The translations under genes were made by a program, and so were the position numbers. Shown here piece after piece: positions 1-8,435 of a stretch of DNA of 64,000 nucleotides; positions within the stretch are counted from its first letter, which is position 1, and each line of letters starts with the position of its first letter. Source of the stretch: DASUAO01 sp035763745 (GTDB lineage: Bacteria; Actinomycetota; Acidimicrobiia; IMCC26256; PALSA-555). The DNA lies in contig DASUAO010000036.1 in the NCBI GenBank assembly GCA_035763745.1, forward strand, positions 15,219 through 79,218, given 5' to 3'. The notes beneath the pieces were generated by a model. That model had not been told where the DNA came from and searched no databases. It saw only the letters and a list, made by a program, of their open reading frames with translations.

Positions 1-1666
1 GGAGGAGGTCGGGAGAGGACGCCTTCATCACGACCGGGTAGCCGTGGGCTGCTGCGGCTTCGACCGCCTCGGTCGCGGTGGTGCAGAGCCGGTCCTTGGT
101 GACCTTGATCCCGTACGTGCGCAAGAGCTGTTTGGAGGAGTGCTCGCTCAGCGCGCCGCCGGGCTCGGCCCGGGCGAGGATGCGCCGGGCCCGGGTCGCC
201 GCAGCGGTCGGCTCGGTGGGCGCATCGGCGAACGGCGATCGGAATCGACCGGCGAAGGCCCAGTAGTCGGCGTAGGCCCGCAGCGCGCCGACGCAGTTCG
301 CGAACGTGCGGAACGCGGGGAGCCCTCCCTCGAGAAGGCGCAAGTAGTAGGTGTCGTCGGTCCCGGGCGGGGCGCCCCAGACGACGAAGATCGGCTTGGT
401 CGTCGTCGGCGCCACCTCGACGAGGTCCCGTGTGAGCGGGTTGCTGAAGAGCTCGACCGCGCCCGTGATCGGCACGACGAGCACGTCGACGGCGTCGTCG
501 GCGAGGATCCGATCGAGGATCTCGCGCCCGCGACGGTCGGCGACCGGCGGGCCACCGCAGTCGACGGGGTTCGAGACCCTGAGGTACTCCGGGATCAGAC
601 CGTCGTGGAGCGCGGCTTGCGTCTCGTCCGAGAGCGGTGGCAGGCGCAACCCGGCCGCCGAGACGAGATCGGCCATGTGCGCGCCGGTGCCACCCGAGAC
701 CGCGTAGATGCACACCCCGGGACCCGCGTCGCCCCAGCGCGGGGGGGACGCCGGCATCGTCCGCGCGAGCGCTGCGGACGTGTCGAGGAGCTCGTCGAGG
801 CCGTCGACGCGGATGATGCCGAACTGCCGGAACACCGCCGACACGACCGCGTCCGAGCCGGTGAGGTGGCCGGTGTGCGCCTTCGCCATCGAGCGACCCT
901 CGTCGGTCCGCCCGACCTTGACCACGACCAACGGCGTCCCGTTCCGCGCCGCGTGGTCGGCGGCGAGCATGAGCGTGCGCCCGTCCTTGAAGCCCTCGAT
1001 GTACGCGGCGACGACGCCGACCTCGTCCTGATCGGCGAAGTGCCGGGCGAAGTCGGCGAACTCGAGGTCGACCTCGTTCCCGGTGGGAGCCCAGTGGGAG
1101 AGCCGGATGCCGATCTCCTGGCCCTGGAAGACCGGGCGGCCCTGGTGCCCGCTCTGGGTGACCAGCGCGATCGCGGGGCCGGTGAGGTCGTCGCGGAAGT
1201 CCTCGAAGGCGTTGAGGTTGGTGTTGGGACCCAACAGGCGGGTCGATCCCGACGCCACCAGATCGGCGAGGCGCGCCTCGAGCGCCTCGCCCTCCTCGCC
1301 GGTCTCGGAGAACCCGGCCGCGAAGATGACGGCGAACCGAGCGCCCGTCGCGGCAACCTCGGCGAACGTGTCGACCGCCTGGCCCGTGAGGATGACGGCG
1401 AGATCGACGGGACCCGGGGCATCCGCGATCGTCCGGTAGCAGCGCGCGCCCTGGACCTCGTCGTAGACGGGGTGCACCGGGAGGAACGCGGCTCCGTTCT
1501 CGGCGGCCCACCGTGCGAGCCGGGCCGTCATCGCGGTGTTCGGCTTCCGTGGGGTCTCCGACGCCCCGATGACCGCCACCGAGCGCGGGTGGAGGAAGCG
1601 GTCGAGGTCGACGTCGCGCAACGCGAGGGGACGACCGGTGCCGTCGAGAGGGAGTTGGGCGGACAT
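1..1666 (-). CDS. ADP-forming acyl-CoA synthetase (acetate-CoA ligase family), C-terminus outside window
   Basis: An open frame runs from an ATG at 1666 to the left window edge, about 555 residues with no stop, so the protein is incomplete. Residues ~24-120 are a CoA-binding Rossmann fold (HPRSVAVIGAS). A succinyl-CoA-ligase-like part follows, with AHTGHLTGSD near residues 263-272; its first His is at the position phosphorylated in this family. The last residues (GYPVVMKASS) begin an ATP-grasp domain. This order is that of fused acyl-CoA synthetases that convert an acyl-CoA, ADP and phosphate to the free acid, CoA and ATP. The substrate cannot be read from the sequence. The gene diverges from the reductase gene at 1814. 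Confidence 0.88.
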   Translation of the reverse strand, partial: MSAQLPLDGTGRPLALRDVDLDRFLHPRSVAVIGASETPRKPNTAMTARLARWAAENGAAFLPVHPVYDEVQGARCYRTIADAPGPVDLAVILTGQAVDTFAEVAATGARFAVIFAAGFSETGEEGEALEARLADLVASGSTRLLGPNTNLNAFEDFRDDLTGPAIALVTQSGHQGRPVFQGQEIGIRLSHWAPTGNEVDLEFADFARHFADQDEVGVVAAYIEGFKDGRTLMLAADHAARNGTPLVVVKVGRTDEGRSMAKAHTGHLTGSDAVVSAVFRQFGIIRVDGLDELLDTSAALARTMPASPPRWGDAGPGVCIYAVSGGTGAHMADLVSAAGLRLPPLSDETQAALHDGLIPEYLRVSNPVDCGGPPVADRRGREILDRILADDAVDVLVVPITGAVELFSNPLTRDLVEVAPTTTKPIFVVWGAPPGTDDTYYLRLLEGGLPAFRTFANCVGALRAYADYWAFAGRFRSPFADAPTEPTAAATRARRILARAEPGGALSEHSSKQLLRTYGIKVTKDRLCTTATEAVEAAAAHGYPVVMKASSPDLL

Positions 1667-1813
1667 GACCGCTCCGGGCGTGGGTGGGCTGGGCGAGCAG
1701 GGCTCGGATCGAACGGCCAAGGATGACACGGGCGTCAGGCTCACGGCGACTCCGTGCGCGCCCGGTAACGTCACCCGCGTGCCGAGCCCGCCGTCGCATC
1801 GAATCGGCCAGCA

Positions 1814-3028
1814 GTGAGCGACTCGATCGTCGTCGTCGGGGCCTCACTCGCCGGGCTCCGGGCCACCGAGGAGCTGCGCCGGCTCGGGTACGACGGCGAC
1901 CTCGTGCTGGTCGGAGCCGAGCCCCACCTGCCGTACGACCGTCCACCGTTGTCGAAGGCCGTGCTCGCCGGGGAGGCCGGGCCCGACGACCTCGGGCTCC
2001 GCCGGGACCCCTACGACGATCTCGACCTGGACCTGCGCCTGGGTCGCCGGGCGGTGGGGCTCGACGTGGCCGAGCGCACCGTGACCCTCGACGGCGGCGA
2101 GCGTCTCACGGGCACGCGTGGCGTCCTGCTCGCCACCGGGGCGACCCCCCGAAGGGTGCCCGGGCTGGAGCCGGGGGCCGGCGTGCACGAGCTCCGCACG
2201 ATCGACGACTGCCTCGCGCTCCGACGCGACCTCGATGCCAGCCCGTCGCGGGTCGTCGTGGTGGGCGCCGGGTTCATCGGGGCCGAGGTGGCGGCGACCT
2301 GTCGGGCGCTCGGGCTCGACGTCACGGTGCTCGAGGCGCTGCCCGTCCCCATGGTCCGCGGGCTCGGCCCGAAGATCGGAGGCGTGCTCGCGGAGCTGCA
2401 CCGGGACCACGGTGTCGACCTGCGCACCGGGGTCGGTGTCGAGCGCGTCGACCGTGGCGCGCGCGTCGAGCGCGTCCACCTGGCCGACGGCTCGGTGGTC
2501 GAGGCCGACGTGGTCGTGGTGGGTATCGGCGTGGTCCCGGCGACCGAGTGGCTCGAGCCCTCGGGGCTCACGGTCGACAACGGCGTCGTCTGTGACGCGA
2601 CGCTGCTCGCCGCGCCGGGGATCGTCGCGGCCGGCGACCTCTGCCGGTGGCCGAACGTGCGCTTCGACGCCGAGTCGTCGCGCCGGCTCGAGCACTGGAC
2701 GAACGCGGCCGAGCAGGGGCAGGCCGCGGCGGCTCGGGTCCTCGCGACCGACGCCGAGGCCGTGGCGTTCGACCCGGTCCCCTTCGTGTGGTCCGACCAG
2801 TACGACGTGAAGATCCAGATCGTGGGCGATGTGCGCGCCGACGACGACCTCGAGATCGTCGACGGATCGCTCGACGACCGCCGCTTCGTCGCGGCGGTCG
2901 GGCGCGAGGGTCGCCTCGTCGGCGCCGTCGCGTTCAGCCGACCGCGCCTGCTGATGCAGCTGCGGCGCCTGGTCACCGAGGGGGCATCGCATGCCGACGC
3001 GGTCCGCTTCGTGAGCGAGCAGGGATGA
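1814..3028 (+). CDS. FAD-dependent ferredoxin reductase
   Basis: 404 aa, GTG start. The N-terminus has an FAD dinucleotide fold (VVVGASLAGLRATEEL, residues ~6-21) and the typical LPYDRPPLSK segment. A second fold near residue 150 (VVVVGAGFIGAEVA) binds NAD(P)H. IVAAGDLCRWPN near residue 275 is the second FAD contact. Length and order match putidaredoxin/rhodocoxin-type NAD(P)H:ferredoxin reductases that feed electrons to P450 or Rieske systems; no ferredoxin gene is adjacent. It heads a four-gene string in which each start overlaps the previous stop by 4 nt (ATGA or GTGA), so translation is probably coupled. Confidence 0.9.
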   Translation: MSDSIVVVGASLAGLRATEELRRLGYDGDLVLVGAEPHLPYDRPPLSKAVLAGEAGPDDLGLRRDPYDDLDLDLRLGRRAVGLDVAERTVTLDGGERLTGTRGVLLATGATPRRVPGLEPGAGVHELRTIDDCLALRRDLDASPSRVVVVGAGFIGAEVAATCRALGLDVTVLEALPVPMVRGLGPKIGGVLAELHRDHGVDLRTGVGVERVDRGARVERVHLADGSVVEADVVVVGIGVVPATEWLEPSGLTVDNGVVCDATLLAAPGIVAAGDLCRWPNVRFDAESSRRLEHWTNAAEQGQAAAARVLATDAEAVAFDPVPFVWSDQYDVKIQIVGDVRADDDLEIVDGSLDDRRFVAAVGREGRLVGAVAFSRPRLLMQLRRLVTEGASHADAVRFVSEQG

Positions 3029-3696
3029 CGGGCGCGCTGGTCGCCGTCGAGACCGATGGCGACGACGGAGTCGCGACGCTGACGCTCCGGCGTCCCGAGA
3101 AGAAGAACGCGCTGTCGATCGCGTTGCGGGACCAGATGAGCGATGCGCTCGACGGCCTCGCGGTCGACGAGCGGGTACGCACCGTCGTGGTCACCGGGGA
3201 CGGGGACGCCTTCTCGGCGGGTTTCGACCTCGACGAGTTCACCCAGCCCGAGCTCGCCGACTCGCTGTGGGCCTCCAGCGACCGCTGGCACCGGACGATC
3301 CTGGAGTTCCCGCTCCCGACCGTCGCGGCCGTGAACGGGCTCGCGTACGGAGGTGGCTTCGACCTCGCGGTGATGTGCGACCTGCGGGTCGCCGCCACCA
3401 CGGCGCGCTTCGCGCATCCCGAGCACGGGTTCAGCCAGGTTGTCTACGGCCCCCTCCACGACCTCGTCGGTGGTGCCGTGGCGCGCGACCTCGCGCTCAC
3501 CGGTAGGCGGATCGACGCCGACGAGGCGTTCAGGCTCGGGTTGGTCCGCGCCGTCGTGCCCCTCGCGGACCTGCTGACGGAGGCTCGCGCCGTCGCATCC
3601 GAAGTCGCGCTCGCGTCTCGCGAGGTGCTGCTCCCGATGGTGCAGAAGATCCGGCGGCGCGCGGGGATCGTGCCCGGAGCGACGCTCGACCTGTGA
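3025..3696 (+). CDS. Enoyl-CoA hydratase/isomerase family protein (short)
   Basis: 223 aa, ATG overlapping the upstream TGA. It shows the crotonase fold: RPEKKNALS near residue 24, the oxyanion-hole segments FSAGFDLDEF (~66-75) and AYGGGFDLAVMCD (~110-122), and FAHPEHGFSQ with the conserved Glu. The family normally has 255-270 residues; this one is about 35 short, ending soon after the LTGRRIDADEAFRLGLV block, so the C-terminal helical part is reduced. It probably acts on a CoA thioester, but the reaction (hydratase or isomerase) is not defined by the sequence. Coupled to the genes on both sides. Confidence 0.85.
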   Translation: MTGALVAVETDGDDGVATLTLRRPEKKNALSIALRDQMSDALDGLAVDERVRTVVVTGDGDAFSAGFDLDEFTQPELADSLWASSDRWHRTILEFPLPTVAAVNGLAYGGGFDLAVMCDLRVAATTARFAHPEHGFSQVVYGPLHDLVGGAVARDLALTGRRIDADEAFRLGLVRAVVPLADLLTEARAVASEVALASREVLLPMVQKIRRRAGIVPGATLDL

Positions 3697-4943
3697 GCCG
3701 CCGTCCCGCCCCGACTCGGCGAACCAGGACCCCGCGAACGAGGACCCGGCTCGTCACCCCGCGGTTCGCGTTGGTGGTGGGTGCCGGCATGGCGTACTTC
3801 CTCGCGCTGGGGGTGGTGCTGCCCGCCGTGCCGCAGTACGTGGAACGACGACTCGATGGTGGCAGCCTCGCGGTCGGTGTCGCCGTGGGCGCGCTGTTCG
3901 TCGGAGCGGTGCTCCTGCGCCCATACGTCGGTCGCGTCGGCGATCGCGTGGGGAGGCGGGTCCTCATCGTGGTCGGAGCCGCGGTGGTCGCGGTGTCGGT
4001 GTTGCTCTACGGCGCCGTCGAGTCGTTGCCGTTCATCGTGGGTGCGCGTGCGCTGACCGGCCTGGGTGAAGCCGCGTTCTTCGTGGGTGCCGCGACGATG
4101 ATCACCGACCTCGCTCCCGCCGACCGGCGCGGCGAGGCGATCAGCTACTGGTCGGTCGCCGTCTACGGCGGGCTCGCGTTCGGCCCGGTCCTCGGCGAGG
4201 CGCTCGTCGACGACCATGGCTACGGCGCCGCATGGGTCACCGCCGGGCTGCTCGCCGCGCTCGCCGCGGTGCTCGGGCTGTTCACGCGCGAGACGGAACG
4301 ACCGGGCTCCGACGCCGGGCCGCCACCCGGCGGCGTGTTGAACCGCGCCGCGCTCGGCCCCGGGGCCCTCCTCTTCTCGGGGCTCATTGCGCTCGCGGCC
4401 TTCACCGCGTTCGTCCCGCTCTACGTCGACGACGTCGGGCTGGGGAGCGCCGACGTGGTGTTCCTCCTGTACGGGGGGCTCGTGCTCGCCGTCCGCATCG
4501 TCGGCGCGCGGCTCCCCGACATCCTCGGCGGCCGGCGCTCGGGAGCCATGGCACTCGCGGCGACCGCCTCGGGCATGACGGTCATGGCGGCATGGGGGAC
4601 GACTGCCGGACTCCTCGCGGGGACGCTCCTCTTCGCGATCGGCGCGTCGCTGCTCTACCCGGCACTGCTCCTCCTCGCGCTCGGGGGCGCGCCCGAGGCC
4701 GAACGGGCCTCCGTGGTGGGGACGTTCAGCGGCTTCTTCGACCTCTCCCAAGGCCTCGGTTCGCTCCTGGTCGGCGCCGTCGCCGCGGGCGCGGGCTACC
4801 GGGGTGCCTTCGGGGCCGGCGCGGTGTTCGCGACCGCGGGCTGCACCGCCATCCTCGTGCGGGTGGGTCGGCGCGGTCGGCACGGTCGACGCGTCGCGAG
4901 CTCCGAGCTCGACGCGATGGCGGTGGAGCATCCCGGCCCGTGA
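3693..4943 (+). CDS. Major facilitator superfamily transporter
   Basis: 416 aa, GTG overlapping the upstream TGA. An Arg-rich cytoplasmic leader (~25 residues) precedes about 12 hydrophobic segments. The loop after segment 2 contains RPYVGRVGDRVGRRVL, the MFS signature G-x3-D-R-x-G-R-R, near residues 72-87. The Arg-rich middle loop separates two six-helix halves. Most likely a proton-driven efflux permease of the drug:H+ antiporter type; the substrate is unknown. Third gene of the coupled string 1814-6076, placed directly before a mannosyltransferase. Confidence 0.88.
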   Translation: MSRRPAPTRRTRTPRTRTRLVTPRFALVVGAGMAYFLALGVVLPAVPQYVERRLDGGSLAVGVAVGALFVGAVLLRPYVGRVGDRVGRRVLIVVGAAVVAVSVLLYGAVESLPFIVGARALTGLGEAAFFVGAATMITDLAPADRRGEAISYWSVAVYGGLAFGPVLGEALVDDHGYGAAWVTAGLLAALAAVLGLFTRETERPGSDAGPPPGGVLNRAALGPGALLFSGLIALAAFTAFVPLYVDDVGLGSADVVFLLYGGLVLAVRIVGARLPDILGGRRSGAMALAATASGMTVMAAWGTTAGLLAGTLLFAIGASLLYPALLLLALGGAPEAERASVVGTFSGFFDLSQGLGSLLVGAVAAGAGYRGAFGAGAVFATAGCTAILVRVGRRGRHGRRVASSELDAMAVEHPGP

Positions 4944-6076
4944 CCTCACTCCTCGCGACGAACGACTTCCCCCCGAAGATCGGTGGGATCCAGACCTACC
5001 TGCACGAGCTCTGGCGGCGGCTCCCCGCCGACGCGACGACCGTGTTCACGACGCGGCACCCGGAGGCAGCGGCGTGGGACGCATCGCAACCCTTCCGGGT
5101 CGAGCGCGCGCCGCACGGGTTCCTCGTGCCGACACGCGCCATGGCGCAGCGGGTGGACGCGCTCGCGACGGAGGTCGACGCCGACATCGTCTTCCTCGAC
5201 CCCATGCTGCCGCTCGGGAACGTAGGCCCGCGGCTCCGTCGCGCCCCCTACGTAGTGGTCGCCCACGGGGCCGAGATCACGGTCTACGGGCGGGTCCCGG
5301 GGTCGGCGGCCGTCGCGCGCCGAGTGCTGCGGGGTGCAGTCGGCGTGGTGGTGGCAGGGGAGTACGTCGCCGGCATGGTCGCGCGCGTGGCCGGCCGACC
5401 GGTGCCGACGCTCGCGGTGCCCCCGGGTGTCGACCCGGCGCGCTTCACTCCCGCCGATGAGGACGCCCGCCATGCGACGCGCGCGCGCTTCGGCCTCGAC
5501 CGGGATCGACCCCTCGTGCTCGGCGTGAGTCGCCTCGTTCCGCGTAAGGGGTTCGACGTGCTCATCGATGCGGTCGCCGGACTCGACGGTGTCCAGGTGG
5601 CGATCGCGGGAACCGGCCGCGACGCGGTACGGCTCGCGCGCAGGGTGCGTCGACGCGGTGGCGAGGAGCTCGCATCGCGCGTCCACCTTCTCGGTCGCGT
5701 CTCGGACGCCGATCTCCCCGCGCTCTACGGGTCGGCCGACGTCTTCGCGATGCTCTGCCGCGAGCGATGGGGAGGTCTCGAGGCGGAAGGGTTCGGGATC
5801 GTGTTCCTCGAAGCCGCGGCGTGCGGCGTTCCTGCGATCGCGGGCCGGAGCGGAGGCGCGCACGAGGCGGTCGTCGACGGCGAGACCGGCCTCGTCGTCG
5901 ACCCCCGGGACGTCGGCGCGGTGCGCGACGCGATCGCCGACCTCCTCGGCGACGACGGCGCACGGCGTCGGATGGGACAGGCGGCGCTCGCCCGCGCGCG
6001 GTCCGAGTTCTCCTACGACACGCTCGCGGCACGGCTCGCGCCGCTCGCGGCGGGGGATCTGTCGGTCCTGGCCTGA
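4940..6076 (+). CDS. GT4 glycosyltransferase, PimB-like mannosyltransferase
   Basis: 378 aa, GTG overlapping the upstream TGA. The N-terminus LLATNDFPPKIGGIQTYLHE closely resembles mycobacterial PimB (phosphatidylinositol monomannoside mannosyltransferase). VLGVSRLVPRKGFDVLI near residue 193 is the nucleotide-sugar fold, and EGFGIVFLEAAACG near residue 284 holds the E-x7-E catalytic/donor-binding motif of GT4 retaining enzymes. It probably transfers mannose from GDP-mannose to a phosphatidylinositol glycolipid on the cytoplasmic face of the membrane. Exact acceptor is inferred from the N-terminal similarity only. Last gene of the coupled string. Confidence 0.8.
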   Translation: MTSLLATNDFPPKIGGIQTYLHELWRRLPADATTVFTTRHPEAAAWDASQPFRVERAPHGFLVPTRAMAQRVDALATEVDADIVFLDPMLPLGNVGPRLRRAPYVVVAHGAEITVYGRVPGSAAVARRVLRGAVGVVVAGEYVAGMVARVAGRPVPTLAVPPGVDPARFTPADEDARHATRARFGLDRDRPLVLGVSRLVPRKGFDVLIDAVAGLDGVQVAIAGTGRDAVRLARRVRRRGGEELASRVHLLGRVSDADLPALYGSADVFAMLCRERWGGLEAEGFGIVFLEAAACGVPAIAGRSGGAHEAVVDGETGLVVDPRDVGAVRDAIADLLGDDGARRRMGQAALARARSEFSYDTLAARLAPLAAGDLSVLA

Positions 6077-6078
6077 CC

Positions 6079-6084
6079 TAGCCT
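6079..6084 (+). promoter_or_regulatory. -10 hexamer TAGCCT, leaderless start
   Basis: TAGCCT lies 6 nt before the ATG at 6091, and no SD sequence is visible. The spacing puts the transcription start on or next to the start codon. Confidence 0.45.
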
Positions 6085-6090
6085 CGGGCC

Positions 6091-6510
6091 ATGGTGGGCC
6101 GGAGGATCGTGGTCGCGTCATGGGTCGCCGACGCGGTGTTCGCGGTCGGGGTGATCCCCATCGCAGTCGGGATCGACGACCTCGACGGCGTCGCGGTCGG
6201 CGTCTCCCTCGCGTTGTTCTTCGGCTCGCTGCTCGTGTGGTCGTGGGCGTTCGCGGTCGCCGTCGCGCGCAGCGCCCAGGGTGACGACATCGTCGTCGCG
6301 AACCTCTTCGGGACGATGGGCTCGGCGCCGCGGGACCTGCGATGGCACCTCTTCGGCTCGCTCGGCGTCTGCATCGCGATCGCGGCCGCGACGGCCGTCG
6401 CGAACCCCTTCGGTGTGCTCGTTCCGATGCTCCCGTTGGGCTTCGTCGGACTGTGGGCGGCTCGCCATGGGACGTTCCCGGAACGCCGGGACCCACCGCG
6501 ACGGCGCTAG
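6091..6510 (+). CDS. Hypothetical four-helix membrane protein
   Basis: 139 aa. Four hydrophobic stretches can be seen (~8-28, 34-56, 88-106, 108-123) separated by short loops; the loop after helix 2 carries ARSAQGDDIVVANLF and the tail is basic (RRDPPRRR). No family recognised. It follows the mannosyltransferase by 14 nt but seems to have its own leaderless promoter. An integral membrane location is the only safe statement. Confidence 0.7.
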   Translation: MVGRRIVVASWVADAVFAVGVIPIAVGIDDLDGVAVGVSLALFFGSLLVWSWAFAVAVARSAQGDDIVVANLFGTMGSAPRDLRWHLFGSLGVCIAIAAATAVANPFGVLVPMLPLGFVGLWAARHGTFPERRDPPRRR

Positions 6511-6580
6511 GCGGCCGTCCCGCGAACACGGCCGGCGACGGCAGTTTGCGCCGGGCGAGGCGACTTGGTTCGATGGGCCC

Positions 6581-7015
6581 ATGGCAGACGAGGCTCACGA
6601 GCGGATCAGCGTCGCCGCCCCGCCCCAACGGTGTTGGGAGGTCGCGACCGACTACGAGCGCTATCCGAGCTGGGCGCGTGACGTGAAGCACGTCGCGGTC
6701 CTCGATCGTGACGACAGCGGGCCCGGCGCCCGCGTCGAGTTCCGCGTGGCCGGACTCGGGCGCAGCATCCGCTACGTCCTCGAGTACGACTATGCCGAGG
6801 CTCCGGCCGCGTTCTCGTGGAAGCTCGTCGAGGGCGACGTCCTGCGCCGACTCGACGGGCGCTACGGGTTCGAGGCCGAGGGCGACGGGACCCGCGTGAC
6901 GTACGACCTCGCCGTCGACGTCGCGATCCCGCTCCCGGGGCTGCTCAAGCGCCGAGCCGCCGGGATGATCATGGGCACCGCGCTGAAAGAGCTGAAGAGG
7001 GAGATCGAGCGATGA
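6581..7015 (+). CDS. SRPBCC (START-like) family protein
   Basis: 144 aa; the ATG at 6581 was chosen because the family fold starts directly after it (ERISVAAPPQRCWEVATDYERYPSWA). This is the polyketide-cyclase/START-like fold, a hydrophobic pocket for lipids or aromatic molecules, common in actinobacteria as a CoQ/lipid-binding or cyclase-like protein. FSWKLVEGDVLRRLDGRY and the long C-terminal helix (LLKRRAAGMIMGTALKELK) complete the fold. Its stop overlaps the ATG of the next gene (ATGA). Ligand unknown. Confidence 0.8.
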   Translation: MADEAHERISVAAPPQRCWEVATDYERYPSWARDVKHVAVLDRDDSGPGARVEFRVAGLGRSIRYVLEYDYAEAPAAFSWKLVEGDVLRRLDGRYGFEAEGDGTRVTYDLAVDVAIPLPGLLKRRAAGMIMGTALKELKREIER

Positions 7016-7464
7016 GCGAACCCGCGCCCGTGCCGGAGCCTGCCGCCGCGGACGCACCTCGCGACGACGCACCTCGCGACGACGCACCTCGCGACGACGC
7101 GCCTGGCACCGAGGCACCTGGTGGCGACGCACCCGGTGACGACCGGGGGCCGGGACTCCCGCCCCCGACCGCGGTCGAGTCGCTCGTCGGGGCGCTGCTC
7201 GAGGCCGGGCCGGAGGTCGCCGAGCACGTCGTGCGGGCCGCGCAGGAGCTGCTCCTCGCCGTGCAGGTGATCGTGGATGCCGCGGACCGCGCCGTGCAAG
7301 AGCAGCAACGCCTCCAGGCTGATGCAGCCGCGGCCGACGAGTCCTCGGGGCCGGACGCCCACGCGGACCCCGACCCGGATGCCGACGCTCCGGTCGACGC
7401 AGATGACGAGCCCGGCGCCGCCGGTGGGCGGGCCTCGGTTCGCCACCTCGACCTCGCCGAGTGA
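7012..7464 (+). CDS. Acidic low-complexity protein with central helix
   Basis: 150 aa. Residues 1-50 are Ala/Pro/Asp-rich and include three exact DAPRD repeats. Residues ~55-105 form one predicted amphipathic helix (ESLVGALLEAGPEVAEHVV), followed by a second acidic low-complexity tail. No enzyme motif. ATGA overlap with the upstream gene and GTGA overlap with glucokinase tie it to that operon. Similar small acidic proteins sit next to glucokinase genes in other actinobacteria, but no function is known to me. Confidence 0.7.
   Translation: MSEPAPVPEPAAADAPRDDAPRDDAPRDDAPGTEAPGGDAPGDDRGPGLPPPTAVESLVGALLEAGPEVAEHVVRAAQELLLAVQVIVDAADRAVQEQQRLQADAAAADESSGPDAHADPDPDADAPVDADDEPGAAGGRASVRHLDLAE
7051..7095 (+). 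repeat. 15-nt tandem repeat x3 inside coding sequence
   Basis: Three exact copies of gacgcacctcgcgac, then one degenerate copy at 7096-7110. The unit is a multiple of three and encodes DAPRD, so copy-number change would keep the frame. Confidence 0.9.
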
Positions 7465-8435
7465 CGCCTTCCGTCACCTGCACCGCCGGCGTCGACGTCG
7501 GTGGGACCAACCTGCGGATCGGGGCGGTCGACGCCGACGGGGTCGTCCTGGAGGATCGCCGGGCGCCGTCGCCGGAGTCCACTGATGCACTGCTCGCCGC
7601 CATCGCCGCGCACCTCGACGAGCTCAGAGCCGCGACGGGTCGCGAGATCGATGCGATCGGAGTGGGGATCGCCGGACTGGTCGACCGCGACGGCGTCTTG
7701 CACTACGCGCCGAACCTCCCGCAGTACGGTGGCGCGCCGCTGCGCGCCATGCTGACGGAACGGCTGGGCATGCCCGTGGTCGTGGACAACGATGCGAACG
7801 CGGCCGCGTGGGGCGAGGCGCGCCACGGCGCAGCACACGGGCACGACCACGCCCTCGTGTTCACCCTCGGCACCGGTGTCGGGGGCGGCATCATCAGCGA
7901 CGGACGCCTCCTCCGCGGCGCGCACGGCTTCGCGGGCGAGGTCGGCCACTGGCAGCTGGACCCCGACGGTCCGAAGTGCGCGTGCGGCCAGGTCGGGCAC
8001 TGGGAGGCGTTCGCGTCGGGGACGGGTCTCGGTGGCCGCGCACGCGAGGCGGCGGCGGCCGGCTCGGCGCCGAACGTGCTCGCCCGGGCTGGTGGTGACG
8101 TCGACGCGGTGCGCTCCGAGCACGCCGCCGACAGCGCGGTCGCCGGGGAGTCCGACGGCCTCGCGCTCATCGAGGAGTACGCCCACCACGTCGCGCTCGG
8201 GTTCGCCGGCCTGGCGAACGTGTTCGACCCGGAGATCGTGGTCGTGTCCGGTGGGTTGGTCGCCCTGGGCGAGGCGCTGCTCGGACCGGTCCGACGCGTG
8301 TTCACCGGCCAGCTCGAGGGCGCCGAGCAGCGACCCGAGGTGCCGGTCGTCGCCGCCGCGCTCGGCGACGCCGCGGGCATGGTCGGTGCCGCGGCGCTCG
8401 CCCGGTCACTCGAGACGAGGACAGGGACGCGATGA
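7461..8435 (+). CDS. ROK family glucokinase
   Basis: 324 aa, GTG start overlapping the upstream TGA. VDVGGTNLRIGAVD (11-24) is the phosphate-binding loop, DNDANAAAWGE (109-119) has the catalytic Asp, and LGTGVGGGIISDGRL (~136-150) is the ROK signature. It should phosphorylate glucose to glucose-6-phosphate in the cytosol with ATP or polyphosphate. The ROK zinc site is normally His...C-x-C-G-x2-G-C; here it reads H163, C173, C175 and H180, so the third Cys is replaced by His. Translationally coupled to the F420-type oxidoreductase downstream. Confidence 0.9.
   Translation: MTPSVTCTAGVDVGGTNLRIGAVDADGVVLEDRRAPSPESTDALLAAIAAHLDELRAATGREIDAIGVGIAGLVDRDGVLHYAPNLPQYGGAPLRAMLTERLGMPVVVDNDANAAAWGEARHGAAHGHDHALVFTLGTGVGGGIISDGRLLRGAHGFAGEVGHWQLDPDGPKCACGQVGHWEAFASGTGLGGRAREAAAAGSAPNVLARAGGDVDAVRSEHAADSAVAGESDGLALIEEYAHHVALGFAGLANVFDPEIVVVSGGLVALGEALLGPVRRVFTGQLEGAEQRPEVPVVAAALGDAAGMVGAAALARSLETRTGTR

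Noticed and set aside
44..1726. A 560-residue plus-strand frame at the left end
   Set aside because: It is the shadow of the acyl-CoA synthetase, which has clear domains on the other strand.
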